Assembly (NCBI RefSeq): GCF_900205965.1
Contig: NZ_OAOF01000016.1
Coordinates: 1-64,000 of the forward strand
Reading direction: 5' to 3'
DNA: 64,000 bases
DNA from: Lacrimispora amygdalina
GTDB lineage: Bacteria > Bacillota > Clostridia > Lachnospirales > Lachnospiraceae
The notes under the pieces were generated by a model that ran no database searches, was not told where the DNA came from, and saw nothing but the letters and a program-made list of their open reading frames with translations. Every line of letters starts with the position of its first letter. Position 1 is the first letter of the stretch. The position numbers and the translations under genes are program-made. Below are positions 25,640 to 33,481 of the stretch, piece after piece.

Positions 25640-26236
25640 TTACGTATAATCAATAATGCAATATTCATAAGCATTAATTACGATTGTACTGCCATAATGA
25701 TCTTCCCGCTTAAATGCATTGCCATAGTTGGCATGGATATGACCATGAAAAAAATATCTGGGAGCATATTTGTCCATCAGTGCCTTAAAGCAGGAAAAAC
25801 CACGATGAGGAAGATCCGGCTGGTCATTGAGTTCAAATGCCGGCGCATGGGTTACCAGTATATCAAACCCCTTATTTTTCTTTAACTTCCACCACATGCG
25901 CCTGATTCTCTGCTCCATTTTCTTTTCTGTAAACTGATCGGGTGAACCCGGAATATATTCCATGGAACCACCCAGTCCCAAAATTCTGACTCCATTGAAG
26001 GTAACAATCTCATCTTCAATGCAGATACACCCCTCCGGAGGACAGGTGTGATACTGACAATCATGGTTTCCCCTGACATAAAAGACCGGTGCATGGGAAC
26101 AGGTAGCAAAAAATGTCAGATAATTAGCCCTTAAATCCCCGCAGGAAATAATCAGATCAATATCCTTTAGCTTCTCAGGTGTATAGTATTCATAGAGTGA
26201 CTTGGACTCATGATCCGACAGTACCAGAATCTTCAC
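25640..26236 (-). CDS. Metallophosphoesterase (YfcE/MPPED-like)
   Basis: A 198-residue calcineurin-like phosphoesterase. Metal-binding motifs appear in order: SDHESK (degenerate D-x-H), ISCGDLRANY (GD), VRGNHD (GNHD), VTHAP and FFHGHIHANYG (GHxH). It starts at a GTG with GGAGG 9 bp upstream and overlaps the end of the BMP/ParB-like gene by 29 bp, so the two are tightly coupled. Natural substrate unknown; family members cleave phosphodiesters including cyclic nucleotides. Confidence 0.88.
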   Translation of the reverse strand: MKILVLSDHESKSLYEYYTPEKLKDIDLIISCGDLRANYLTFFATCSHAPVFYVRGNHDCQYHTCPPEGCICIEDEIVTFNGVRILGLGGSMEYIPGSPDQFTEKKMEQRIRRMWWKLKKNKGFDILVTHAPAFELNDQPDLPHRGFSCFKALMDKYAPRYFFHGHIHANYGNAFKREDHYGSTIVINAYEYCIIDYT

Positions 26237-28199
26237 GCAGCAGTTCCTCCATATCCATGTTCTCGTATATTGTCTGACCCTGAAGGCGGACCAATGACCG
26301 GGCCTCCTCTGTTAATTCCTCAAAATCAGGAATCTGCCCCACCACATTTTCCGTCAGCCAGTTCATTGTGGTAATCTCTTCCGGCGTAAGACTTAAGCCT
26401 TCTTCACACTCGATCTTCCCAGACTGAGAATAGATGGTTCCTACAAAAGGCTGGAAACTGCCTGCCCGAATAGAATTTTTCAAAAATGTAATCAGACGGT
26501 TGGTACCGTGTGGCAGGTTCTGGGAACAAATCACATCAATCACATCTGCTGACATTCCCCACCAGTAATTAATTGCCTGCTTTCCCTTCAGTTCCTTGCG
26601 TTCAACCGAACCGTGACAAGTGAGATTTACGATTCTCTCATAGAACTTTCCCCAGTGCCAGATGGGGGTGGCCAGATTTTTCAGGCTTCCATTTGGCGTT
26701 ATCTGATATAGTCCATATGCTCTTGTAGGCGCCTGAGGAGTGATCATATCGTCTCCGGAAATAAAACGGATGCCTTCCTTCTTCAGTTGTGCCTGGGCAT
26801 CCCGCCCATTGATCTTTGACCACTCCAGATGAACTTTTGCATAAGGATTAATCATCTTGGCTCCCAATGCAAAGGCATTGATATTGGCAATGGTTCCGTA
26901 TATGGGGTAATCTGCAATGTAGCCCAGCTTATCATCCCGCGACATGGAAGCCGCCAGTGCACCCATTAAAAATTTGGACTCGTACATTCTCCCGTAATAA
27001 GTGCAGACAGAAGAATACGACATATTGACCGAGCAGTTAAATACCTTGATTTCCGGGTGGTCGATTGCAGCCTTCACGCTTAAGTTAATCATCTGGGAGG
27101 CTGTGGTAAATATCATATTACACCCTTTAGCAATCGCCGTATCTATGGCTTTTCCTGTCTCTTCCTCCGTATCGGCGTGGAAAAAGACAATCGTCTCCGT
27201 CTTTCCCTCAAAAGCCTGTTCCAGATACATCCTGCCCAGCTCATGGCCGTAGGTCCAGCTGGAGGTTTCTGCTGTCTTTGCATGTATAAATGCTATTTTT
27301 AACATGGAAGGATCAATCATTGAATTGGGAAGCAGCCAGTTAATCAGCTTCATGGGAGTGTTTTCAGCCCCTTCACTTGCCTCCTCCGGCTGCTCTACCA
27401 ACGCAATCTTATTGCCTCTGGAAGCAAGAAGAAGCTCATCCTTTATCTTAACCAGATCCTTCCTGATCTGCTTTTCTATCCGGTCTTTCACCAATTTGTA
27501 GCCAAATAGTTCTATATAAACTAAAAAGGCATCGGAACAGGTCATGTCATAATCATCACCGCCGAATGCATGAAACGCTTTGGAAAAACGGTCATAAGCA
27601 GACTTAAAAACCAGCCGGTCATCTTCGCTCCACTGTTCATCCGGATTTTTATTCATGGCTTTTAAAAGCTTATCATAGCTGCCTTCCTTGCTGAACCAGA
27701 TATCACAGTTAAAGGAAACCTGATAGAAATCAAGGAATTCATAGTATAGTCTGTTGTTTAAATCATCCGTACGTCTGGGAATCATACGGATCACTGAGGC
27801 AGCGATACTGAAAGCTCCTACATATTTTAATACACTGACCCTTTTATTCCCTTCCTGTACATAATACTGATTCATGAATTCATAGACAACAATCGGGTCA
27901 TGAATCCCTTCCTGTATCTGATGATCGTAAAGATATGCCCATTTCGCTCCAAATTCAGACTTTTCCGACAAAAGCGGCATAAAATTGTTGGCAAAGGCAT
28001 TCGTCCGCCCTTCTGTCTTGGTACCAACCACCTTTTCAAGAGGAATGTCCATAATCCCCAGATTAACTTCTGATACGATATCTGAATACGATAAGATATC
28101 ATCAAGCACCGGCAGATACGGATATTCTCCTCTTGATACGGATGCCTGGTACTGCCTTCGCCCCTTTCTTAACGCCCCTACATAATCATATAGTGCCAT
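26208..28199 (-). CDS. Cytosolic BMP-family ligand-binding protein fused to a ParB-like N-terminal domain
   Basis: A 663-residue two-part protein. The C-terminal half (about 300-590) matches the BMP/Med lipoprotein family of nucleoside-binding proteins (KIAFIHAKTAETSSWTYGHE, IFTTASQMINLSVKAA, GALAASMSRDDKLGYIADYP). The N-terminal part has a ParB/sulfiredoxin-like segment (about 50-130) with IPLEKVVGTKTEGR, EGIHDPIVVYE and YYVQEGNKRVSVLKY. There is no signal peptide or lipobox, unlike transport BMP proteins, so it should act in the cytoplasm as a sensor. The start MALYDYVG is set by GGAGG 9 bp upstream. It overlaps the phosphoesterase gene. Function unknown. Confidence 0.8.
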   Translation of the reverse strand: MALYDYVGALRKGRRQYQASVSRGEYPYLPVLDDILSYSDIVSEVNLGIMDIPLEKVVGTKTEGRTNAFANNFMPLLSEKSEFGAKWAYLYDHQIQEGIHDPIVVYEFMNQYYVQEGNKRVSVLKYVGAFSIAASVIRMIPRRTDDLNNRLYYEFLDFYQVSFNCDIWFSKEGSYDKLLKAMNKNPDEQWSEDDRLVFKSAYDRFSKAFHAFGGDDYDMTCSDAFLVYIELFGYKLVKDRIEKQIRKDLVKIKDELLLASRGNKIALVEQPEEASEGAENTPMKLINWLLPNSMIDPSMLKIAFIHAKTAETSSWTYGHELGRMYLEQAFEGKTETIVFFHADTEEETGKAIDTAIAKGCNMIFTTASQMINLSVKAAIDHPEIKVFNCSVNMSYSSVCTYYGRMYESKFLMGALAASMSRDDKLGYIADYPIYGTIANINAFALGAKMINPYAKVHLEWSKINGRDAQAQLKKEGIRFISGDDMITPQAPTRAYGLYQITPNGSLKNLATPIWHWGKFYERIVNLTCHGSVERKELKGKQAINYWWGMSADVIDVICSQNLPHGTNRLITFLKNSIRAGSFQPFVGTIYSQSGKIECEEGLSLTPEEITTMNWLTENVVGQIPDFEELTEEARSLVRLQGQTIYENMDMEELLREDSGTVGS

Positions 28200-28274
28200 C
28201 CGCAGTTTCCTCCCATTATTTGATACCCTTATTTTACCATCCAATCAGCTGTCTGTACAGACAACGATTTCTTC

Positions 28275-28742
28275 TTACACTTTTAGGTTACGCACTTTGA
28301 AATCCCGTTCCAATTCTCGTTTCTGGTCTTTCTTAGCAATATCATCCCTTTTGTCATAAAGCTTTTTACCTCTTGCCAGACCGATCTCAACCTTAACCAG
28401 ACTTCCTTTAAAATATACCGAAAGGGGGACCAGAGTATACCCTTTCTGGGCAATCTTATCATCCAGTTTCAGAATTTCCGACTTATGAAGGAGGAGCTTT
28501 CTCACACGAAGGGGATCTTTGTTAAATATATTTCCTTTTTCATACGGGCTGATGTTCATGCCAAAAACATAAACCTCACCCTTGTCAATTTTTACAAAAG
28601 ACTCCTTCACACTGCACTTGCCCATACGCATGGACTTTACTTCTGTACCAAAAAGCTCGATACCGGCTTCATATTTTTCATCTATAAAATAATCATGATA
28701 CGCTTTTTTGTTATTGGCGATCATTTTAAAATTTTCTCCCAA
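28275..28742 (-). CDS. smpB: SsrA-binding protein SmpB
   Basis: Binds tmRNA and delivers it to stalled ribosomes for trans-translation. The 155-residue protein shows [53 protein letters not shown]-type segments and the C-terminal [18 protein letters not shown] tail. Translation probably starts at TTG, since GGGAGG lies 8 bp before it and the first internal ATG has no site. It is separated from rnr, its usual neighbour, by a plus-strand gene. No tmRNA gene was recognised in the window. Confidence 0.95.
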   Translation of the reverse strand: MGENFKMIANNKKAYHDYFIDEKYEAGIELFGTEVKSMRMGKCSVKESFVKIDKGEVYVFGMNISPYEKGNIFNKDPLRVRKLLLHKSEILKLDDKIAQKGYTLVPLSVYFKGSLVKVEIGLARGKKLYDKRDDIAKKDQKRELERDFKVRNLKV

Positions 28743-28976
28743 ATTTGTAATCCTCCCTTAATTAAACTTTACACAATCATACTACATTATTATTATCTCG
28801 TAAAGGTGTTAGAAAATGCTTTTTAATTTTCTGCTAAGAATTATCAAAAAGCAGAAATAGAGGTAGGTCATGCATTCATAATAAAGGTATTAAAAAAGAG
28901 GTTGGAACTTTAACACCAGGTCAATTGTAAGCCAAAATTGACGTCTGGTTTTTGTGCGCCAAAATCATACACGCTT
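28743..28976. other. Intergenic region with inverted half-sites and a weak hairpin
   Basis: No ORF is visible. Two copies of GCCAAAAT (28931 and 28958) are the reverse orientation of the agr-type repeat that follows on the plus strand, spaced 27 bp rather than 22. ACCAG...CTGGT with inner TCAATT/AATTGA (about 28915-28950) forms a hairpin followed by TTTTT, a possible plus-strand terminator. Confidence 0.4.
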
Positions 28977-29047
28977 ATGCTAATTTTGGCACTCAACATG
29001 TATAATTTTTGCATTTTAATCAATTTTTATTTTTTATATGTTATAAT
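28977..29047 (+). promoter_or_regulatory. Agr-type direct-repeat promoter (site C)
   Basis: On the plus strand repeat 1 (ATGCTAATTTTGGCACTC) and repeat 2 (ATGTATAATTTTTGCATTT) have cores 22 bp apart. A -10 box TATAAT with upstream TG (extended -10) begins 38 bp from the second core. The first repeat and linker are nearly identical to the promoter of agrD at 42.4 kb, only G/A and T/A differences. There is no good -35 box, typical of an activator-dependent promoter. It faces the small membrane gene at 29231. Confidence 0.75.
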
Positions 29048-29230
29048 TTTACCAATCACATAACGGAGTTGGTTCCCATGATAATTTAATGGGTTATTAA
29101 TTTAGCATTGTTTTAATTTTATTTTTTAATGAACATCTATTAAATTATAACAGGGAGATTCTGTTTATATAATTAAGATAATATATTTCTACATAAAAAC
29201 TTGGTTGGAGTTAATATAGAGAGGGCTATG

Positions 29231-29476
29231 ATGAATAAAACAGATAAATTGATAAGCATCACATTTTCAATCTTGAGTATCTTGTATATTGTTTCTTATA
29301 AAAGTCAGGGATATATTAACGGAGTTTCCATATGGAATTTACAGAGTTTCATATTAGCTCCAGTATTAATTATTTTAGGTTATAGTGATATAAAGAAAAA
29401 AAATATGTGGGGACTTATTAATATTATAATGGGCATAATTCAAATCATTCTAATCATAAAAAATTTTATGCTATAA
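29231..29476 (+). CDS. Small three-helix membrane protein, probable Agr target
   Basis: An 81-residue protein with three hydrophobic stretches (about 6-24, 38-52, 60-78) and a short KKKN loop between helices 2 and 3. I recognise no family. The start is set at the second of two adjacent ATGs because GAGAGGG lies 6 bp upstream; the first ATG is also possible. A 180-nt leader separates it from the agr-type promoter and a perfect terminator follows, so it forms a single-gene unit on the strand opposite to its neighbours. It interrupts the usual smpB-rnr neighbourhood and is more AT-rich than them. Confidence 0.7.
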   Translation: MNKTDKLISITFSILSILYIVSYKSQGYINGVSIWNLQSFILAPVLIILGYSDIKKKNMWGLINIIMGIIQIILIIKNFML

Positions 29477-29504
29477 TGCAAATCTCTTAAAATTATCGTT
29501 TTTC

Positions 29505-29546
29505 ACGAGCTTTACTTATTGCATAATAAGTAAAGCTCGTTTTAAA
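29505..29546 (+). terminator. Terminator of the small membrane gene
   Basis: A 16-bp perfect stem ACGAGCTTTACTTATT with its complement, 4-nt loop GCAT, then TTTTAAATTT on the plus strand. The minus strand has no T-run. Confidence 0.88.
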
Positions 29547-29596
29547 TTTACGGTTTAAGCAAAGAGGTATCCAAACTTTAAAAATTGAGTATAATG

Positions 29597-31738
29597 TTAT
29601 ACCTCTTCAAAATCTCTTGCCAGTATAAAGTCGATGGTACGAAGCAGTTTATCCGTACCCGATACGATTACCTTAATGGGCTGACCAAGTTTAAAGGTTC
29701 TTCTTGTCATCTCTCCCACCAGTTCATAATGTTCCTCATCAAAATGATAATAATCATCCTGAAGATCGTTGACGTGTATCAGACCTTCCACGGTATTGGG
29801 AAGTTCCACATAAAGTCCCCAGTTAGTCACACCTGAGATGACTCCGTCAAATTCCTGACCGATATAGCGGGACATATATTCACACTTTTTAAGCTTAATG
29901 GTCTCCCGCTCCGCTTCATCCGCCCTTCTCTCAAGTGAGGAAGACTGAACCGCTACCTGCATCAGAAGCTTGTCATAATGACTAACCCGTTTCTCGCTGA
30001 GCCCGGATCTTAAATTCTCTTTTATGATACGATGGATCTGTAAATCCGGATATCTTCTGATCGGGGAAGTAAAGTGCGTATAATATTTCGCAGCCAGACC
30101 AAAATGTCCGGTATTTCCTACTGTATACTTTGCCTGTTTCATAGAGCGGAGGGCAAGGCGGCTGATTAACGCTTCTTCCGGAGTGTCCTCGGCATTGGCA
30201 AGCAGCTTCTGGACCTCCTTCGGGTATACCTCTCCGTTGTGGAAGCGGATGGAATATCCGAAATTGTTGATCAGTGTTGCAAGGCTTTTCATCTTCTCCG
30301 GATCCGGATTATCATGGGTCCGGTAAAGGAATGGGATCTCCTGCCAGAAATAATCCTCTGCAACGGTTTCATTTGCCATAAGCATAAAATCTTCAATGAT
30401 TTTAGTAGCAGAGTTCCGGTCATAAGGCTTTATTTCCAAAGGCTTGCCCCGTTCATCCAGAATCACCTTCGTTTCCGGGAAATCAAAGTCGATGGAACCT
30501 CTTTTTTTCCTTTTTTCTCGTAAAATATCAGCCAGTTCCTTCATCTGTTCAAACATGGGAATAAAAGCTTCATACTCTTTCATCACTGCTTCATCATGGT
30601 TGGTGATAATTGCATTGACTGCCGTATAGGTCATTCTGCGATCCACATTGATTACCGTTTCCGCAATCCTGTGACCGGTTACTGTACCATTTTCATCAAT
30701 CTCCATGATACAGCTCAGCGCCAGTCGGTCCTCTCCCTGGTTTAAAGAGCAGATACCGTTTGACAGCTTATGAGGAAGCATGGGAATCACCCGGTCCACC
30801 AGATAGACACTGGTTCCTCTTTTTAACGCTTCTTCATCAAGAGGGCTGTGTTCCGTCACATAATTGGTTACGTCTGCAATGTGCACACCCAGCGTATAGA
30901 TACCGTCTTTCTTAGATAAGGTAATGGCATCATCAAGATCCTTTGCGTCTTCTCCATCTATTGTGACAGTCTGCAACTGCCTTAAATCCAGACGCCCCTG
31001 CATATCTTTTCCAGTGATGGAATCCTGCACAGACTCCACCTGTTTCATCACGTTGTCCGGGAATTCCTCCGGAAGTCCGTATGCACGGACGATGGAAAGT
31101 ATATCGGTTCCAGGATCATTGACATGTCCAAGAATCTCTTTAATAACGCCCTCCGGTTTTTTCCCTTCTCCCCCGAAATCAGTGATCTTAACAACAACTT
31201 TGTGTCCGTTTACAGCCCCCATATCCTTGCCCTGGGGAATAAATACATCCTTTGATATCTTTTGATTATCCGGTATTACAAACCCAAAATTTTTATTTTT
31301 CTGATAAAAACCAATAATTTCTTCATTGGCATGCTGAAGTACTTTGATAACCCGGCCTTCTGCTCTCTTTGTGCCGGTTCCTTCCGTCTCCGCAGATATC
31401 AGAACGGTATCTCCATGAAGTGCACCGCCCGTCTTATCCTCTGGTATAAAGATATCCTTCTCAAAACCTTCTACAGATACGAAACCAAAGCCCTTCTGGT
31501 GACCAAAAAATACTCCTGCAATGGATCCCACATCTGGCTTTCCATATTTGCCTTTCTGTGATACTCCGATTTTTCCTTCTGCCAGCAGCGCATCAAGTAC
31601 CTGTTTTAATTCATCTCTCTGATGTTTGGGAACCCCGAATAGTATGGCAAGTTCCTTTAATTTCATCGGTTTATATGTGGGATCCGAAAACAGTTCCATA
31701 AACATGGCTTTCCGCTGCATTAACTGTTCTTCTGTCAT
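29597..31738 (-). CDS. rnr: Ribonuclease R
   Basis: 3'-5' exoribonuclease that degrades structured RNA and partners with SmpB/tmRNA. The 713-residue protein has an N-terminal winged helix (about 15-65), two cold-shock domains (about 75-220), the RNB catalytic domain with TVTIDGEDAKDLDDAITL (the Asp cluster) and YTHFTSPIRRYPDLQIHR, and a C-terminal S1 domain ending GLIHVNDLQDDYYHFDEE. GAGAGG precedes the ATG. It follows secG by 135 bp in the common secG-rnr-smpB order. Confidence 0.96.
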   Translation of the reverse strand: MTEEQLMQRKAMFMELFSDPTYKPMKLKELAILFGVPKHQRDELKQVLDALLAEGKIGVSQKGKYGKPDVGSIAGVFFGHQKGFGFVSVEGFEKDIFIPEDKTGGALHGDTVLISAETEGTGTKRAEGRVIKVLQHANEEIIGFYQKNKNFGFVIPDNQKISKDVFIPQGKDMGAVNGHKVVVKITDFGGEGKKPEGVIKEILGHVNDPGTDILSIVRAYGLPEEFPDNVMKQVESVQDSITGKDMQGRLDLRQLQTVTIDGEDAKDLDDAITLSKKDGIYTLGVHIADVTNYVTEHSPLDEEALKRGTSVYLVDRVIPMLPHKLSNGICSLNQGEDRLALSCIMEIDENGTVTGHRIAETVINVDRRMTYTAVNAIITNHDEAVMKEYEAFIPMFEQMKELADILREKRKKRGSIDFDFPETKVILDERGKPLEIKPYDRNSATKIIEDFMLMANETVAEDYFWQEIPFLYRTHDNPDPEKMKSLATLINNFGYSIRFHNGEVYPKEVQKLLANAEDTPEEALISRLALRSMKQAKYTVGNTGHFGLAAKYYTHFTSPIRRYPDLQIHRIIKENLRSGLSEKRVSHYDKLLMQVAVQSSSLERRADEAERETIKLKKCEYMSRYIGQEFDGVISGVTNWGLYVELPNTVEGLIHVNDLQDDYYHFDEEHYELVGEMTRRTFKLGQPIKVIVSGTDKLLRTIDFILARDFEEV

Positions 31739-31831
31739 TATTTTCCTCTCTTTTCACGTTTTTACGATTTTATTTATGTTCCTATTATCTGCACTTCCAC
31801 CTGTGGTATAACAGATATTTTCCTTAATTCG

Positions 31832-31867
31832 AAAAAAACACCCTTGCTGCTATACCACAAGAGTGTT
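31832..31867 (-). terminator. Terminator of secG
   Basis: Ten-base arms AACACTCTTG and CAAGGGTGTT pair with one G-U, followed by a run of T on the minus strand directly after the secG stop. Confidence 0.78.
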
Positions 31868-31873
31868 TAATCG

Positions 31874-32107
31874 CTACAGTATATTCAGATTCAGTACCAA
31901 TGACAGAATAAAAAACAAGATTGCTCCATACTTTGTAAACTTCTCCAGTTTTCCTTCCATAGAACGACCTTTGTTCCTGCCCCAGTAAGTATCCGCCATA
32001 CCACCGATAGAACCAAGACCCTGACTCTTTCCTTCCTGTAACAGGATGATCGCTGATAAAGCAATGCATATAATAACAAACACGATTGATAATATAATCC
32101 GGATCAT
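31874..32107 (-). CDS. secG: Preprotein translocase subunit SecG
   Basis: Small subunit of the SecYEG channel. The 77-residue protein has two transmembrane helices (about 2-22 and 58-75) with the family loop LLQEGKSQGLGSIGGM between them. A perfect AAGGAGGTG site precedes the ATG. Position upstream of rnr and smpB agrees with many Firmicutes. A promoter lies directly upstream. Confidence 0.95.
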   Translation of the reverse strand: MIRIILSIVFVIICIALSAIILLQEGKSQGLGSIGGMADTYWGRNKGRSMEGKLEKFTKYGAILFFILSLVLNLNIL

Positions 32108-32137
32108 TTTTCCACCTCCTTAAGTCAAACACCGATT

Positions 32138-32166
32138 ATCATACCATATTTTTTCAGTAAATTCAA
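32138..32166 (-). promoter_or_regulatory. Sigma-A promoter of secG
   Basis: TTGAAT and TATGAT with a 17-bp spacer on the minus strand, about 30 bp before the secG ATG. Confidence 0.6.
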
Positions 32167-32180
32167 TGATTTTTTCTATT

Positions 32181-33350
32181 TTAGTGGGACTGTCCATAGA
32201 ATTCCTCAATCCTGAGAAGCTCATTATACTTGGCTGTATACTCTCCTCTGCAGGGCCCTCCGCATTTTATATAGTCCGCTCCTAATGCCACAGCCATATC
32301 TCCCAGAAATACTTCTTCCGTTTCCTTATCGCTGTTTGAGAATATCACTTTACTTCCCATTTTCTTTGCCTCACTTACCATATTAAGAGCTCCAGTCACT
32401 GTACCAGCCTTTTTTAATTGTATCTCAACACCATTTGATGCAAAGAAATCATCAGAAACCATCAGCAGGCGGTGTTTTAACATTTGATACATCCGGTTTC
32501 TGTCAGCCGGATCATTTTTATAAAGTCCGTTCATCACAATGCCCAGCGGAAATCCATCTGCCAGCCTCAGATAGTAGGATATCATATCTTTTTGATCTCT
32601 GTGAACCGGGATACCATTTTTCAGACTCTCTTTGTCAAAACGGTAAATTCCATCCTCTTTTATATAAAGATTGTCCGCATTGCCATAGATTGCTGCAGAA
32701 ACATCGCAATTTGGATCATATCCAGATAGCCTGACGGCATCCATTATATAATGAAGAGATTCCTCAGAACTTTTCATGTCAGCTGCAAAGCCCCCGCTCT
32801 CCCCAACAGACGTATCAAATCCATTTATGGATAAAAGCCGTTTTAATGTCTGGTATATTTCTGCTCCCATCCGGAGTCCTTCTGCGAAAGAACTTCGTTT
32901 CATCGGGACAATCATAATCTCCTTAAAATCGATTCCTTTTACACAGTCTCCCCCATCAATCATGCTCATAACAGGAATAGGCATTGCCGGAGCCGATGTT
33001 CCGCCTAAATAGCGGTAGAGCGGAAGTCCAAGTCCTGCACCTGCTGCCCTCGCTGCGGCCATGGAAAGAGCCAGGACTCCCGCCCTGCCTCTGCCATTTT
33101 TTTCAAGCTGCTGTATTAAAAGGCGGTCAATGTTCTCCTGGTCAGAAGCATCCTCAAATAAAATGGCTTCTGATAACCATTCATTTATGACATCTGCCTC
33201 TTCCTCTCCGTCTATTTCACCAAAAACAGAGACCGCTGCTTTTCCATGCGCACCATTTTCAAGGATCACTTCTGCTTCCACTGCCGGGTTACCGCCGGAA
33301 TCATAAAGCATTCTCCCTCTTATCTGTTTTATATCAAGATCTTCAAGCAT
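32181..33350 (-). CDS. Enolase-like protein with lost catalytic residues
   Basis: A 389-residue homologue of enolase (typically about 430). The N-terminus LDIKQIRGRMLYDSGGNPAVEAEV and the C-terminus YIKCGGPCRGEYTAKYNELL align with enolase, and the core SVGESGGFA parallels VGDEGGFAP. However the catalytic lysine region (normally IKxNQIGT) reads IQLKKAGT, the SHRSGETED loop reads SNSDKETEE without its His and Arg, and the IEDG metal ligand segment reads VMNG. It is therefore probably not an active enolase. The start is set by GGGAGG 8 bp upstream. It follows the pheT terminator; function unknown. Confidence 0.85.
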   Translation of the reverse strand: MLEDLDIKQIRGRMLYDSGGNPAVEAEVILENGAHGKAAVSVFGEIDGEEEADVINEWLSEAILFEDASDQENIDRLLIQQLEKNGRGRAGVLALSMAAARAAGAGLGLPLYRYLGGTSAPAMPIPVMSMIDGGDCVKGIDFKEIMIVPMKRSSFAEGLRMGAEIYQTLKRLLSINGFDTSVGESGGFAADMKSSEESLHYIMDAVRLSGYDPNCDVSAAIYGNADNLYIKEDGIYRFDKESLKNGIPVHRDQKDMISYYLRLADGFPLGIVMNGLYKNDPADRNRMYQMLKHRLLMVSDDFFASNGVEIQLKKAGTVTGALNMVSEAKKMGSKVIFSNSDKETEEVFLGDMAVALGADYIKCGGPCRGEYTAKYNELLRIEEFYGQSH

Positions 33351-33426
33351 CTGTTTTGCCTCCCTTTGTTCCATCATTCCTCTACCGTAAGGATTGACGG
33401 GATTTTTCAGTTCCATGCAAGCAAAT

Positions 33427-33470
33427 AAAAAAAGATGCCAGAAGCGGACCACGCTTTTTTTCTGACATCT
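33427..33470 (-). terminator. Terminator of pheST
   Basis: An 11-bp stem AGATGTCAGAA/TTCTGGCATCT with one G-U pair and seven T residues after it on the minus strand, directly downstream of pheT. Confidence 0.88.
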
Positions 33471-33481
33471 TCATTCTATAT

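Noticed and set aside
25447-25674. 75-aa open frame
   Set aside because: It lies within the NiCo riboswitch and its promoter.
28743-29200. tmRNA gene near smpB
   Set aside because: No tRNA-Ala-like ends or T-loop GGTTCGA were found.
29048-29227. Short peptide in the leader of the small membrane gene
   Set aside because: Only trivial frames (for example ATG ATA ATT TAA) occur; nothing AgrD-like.
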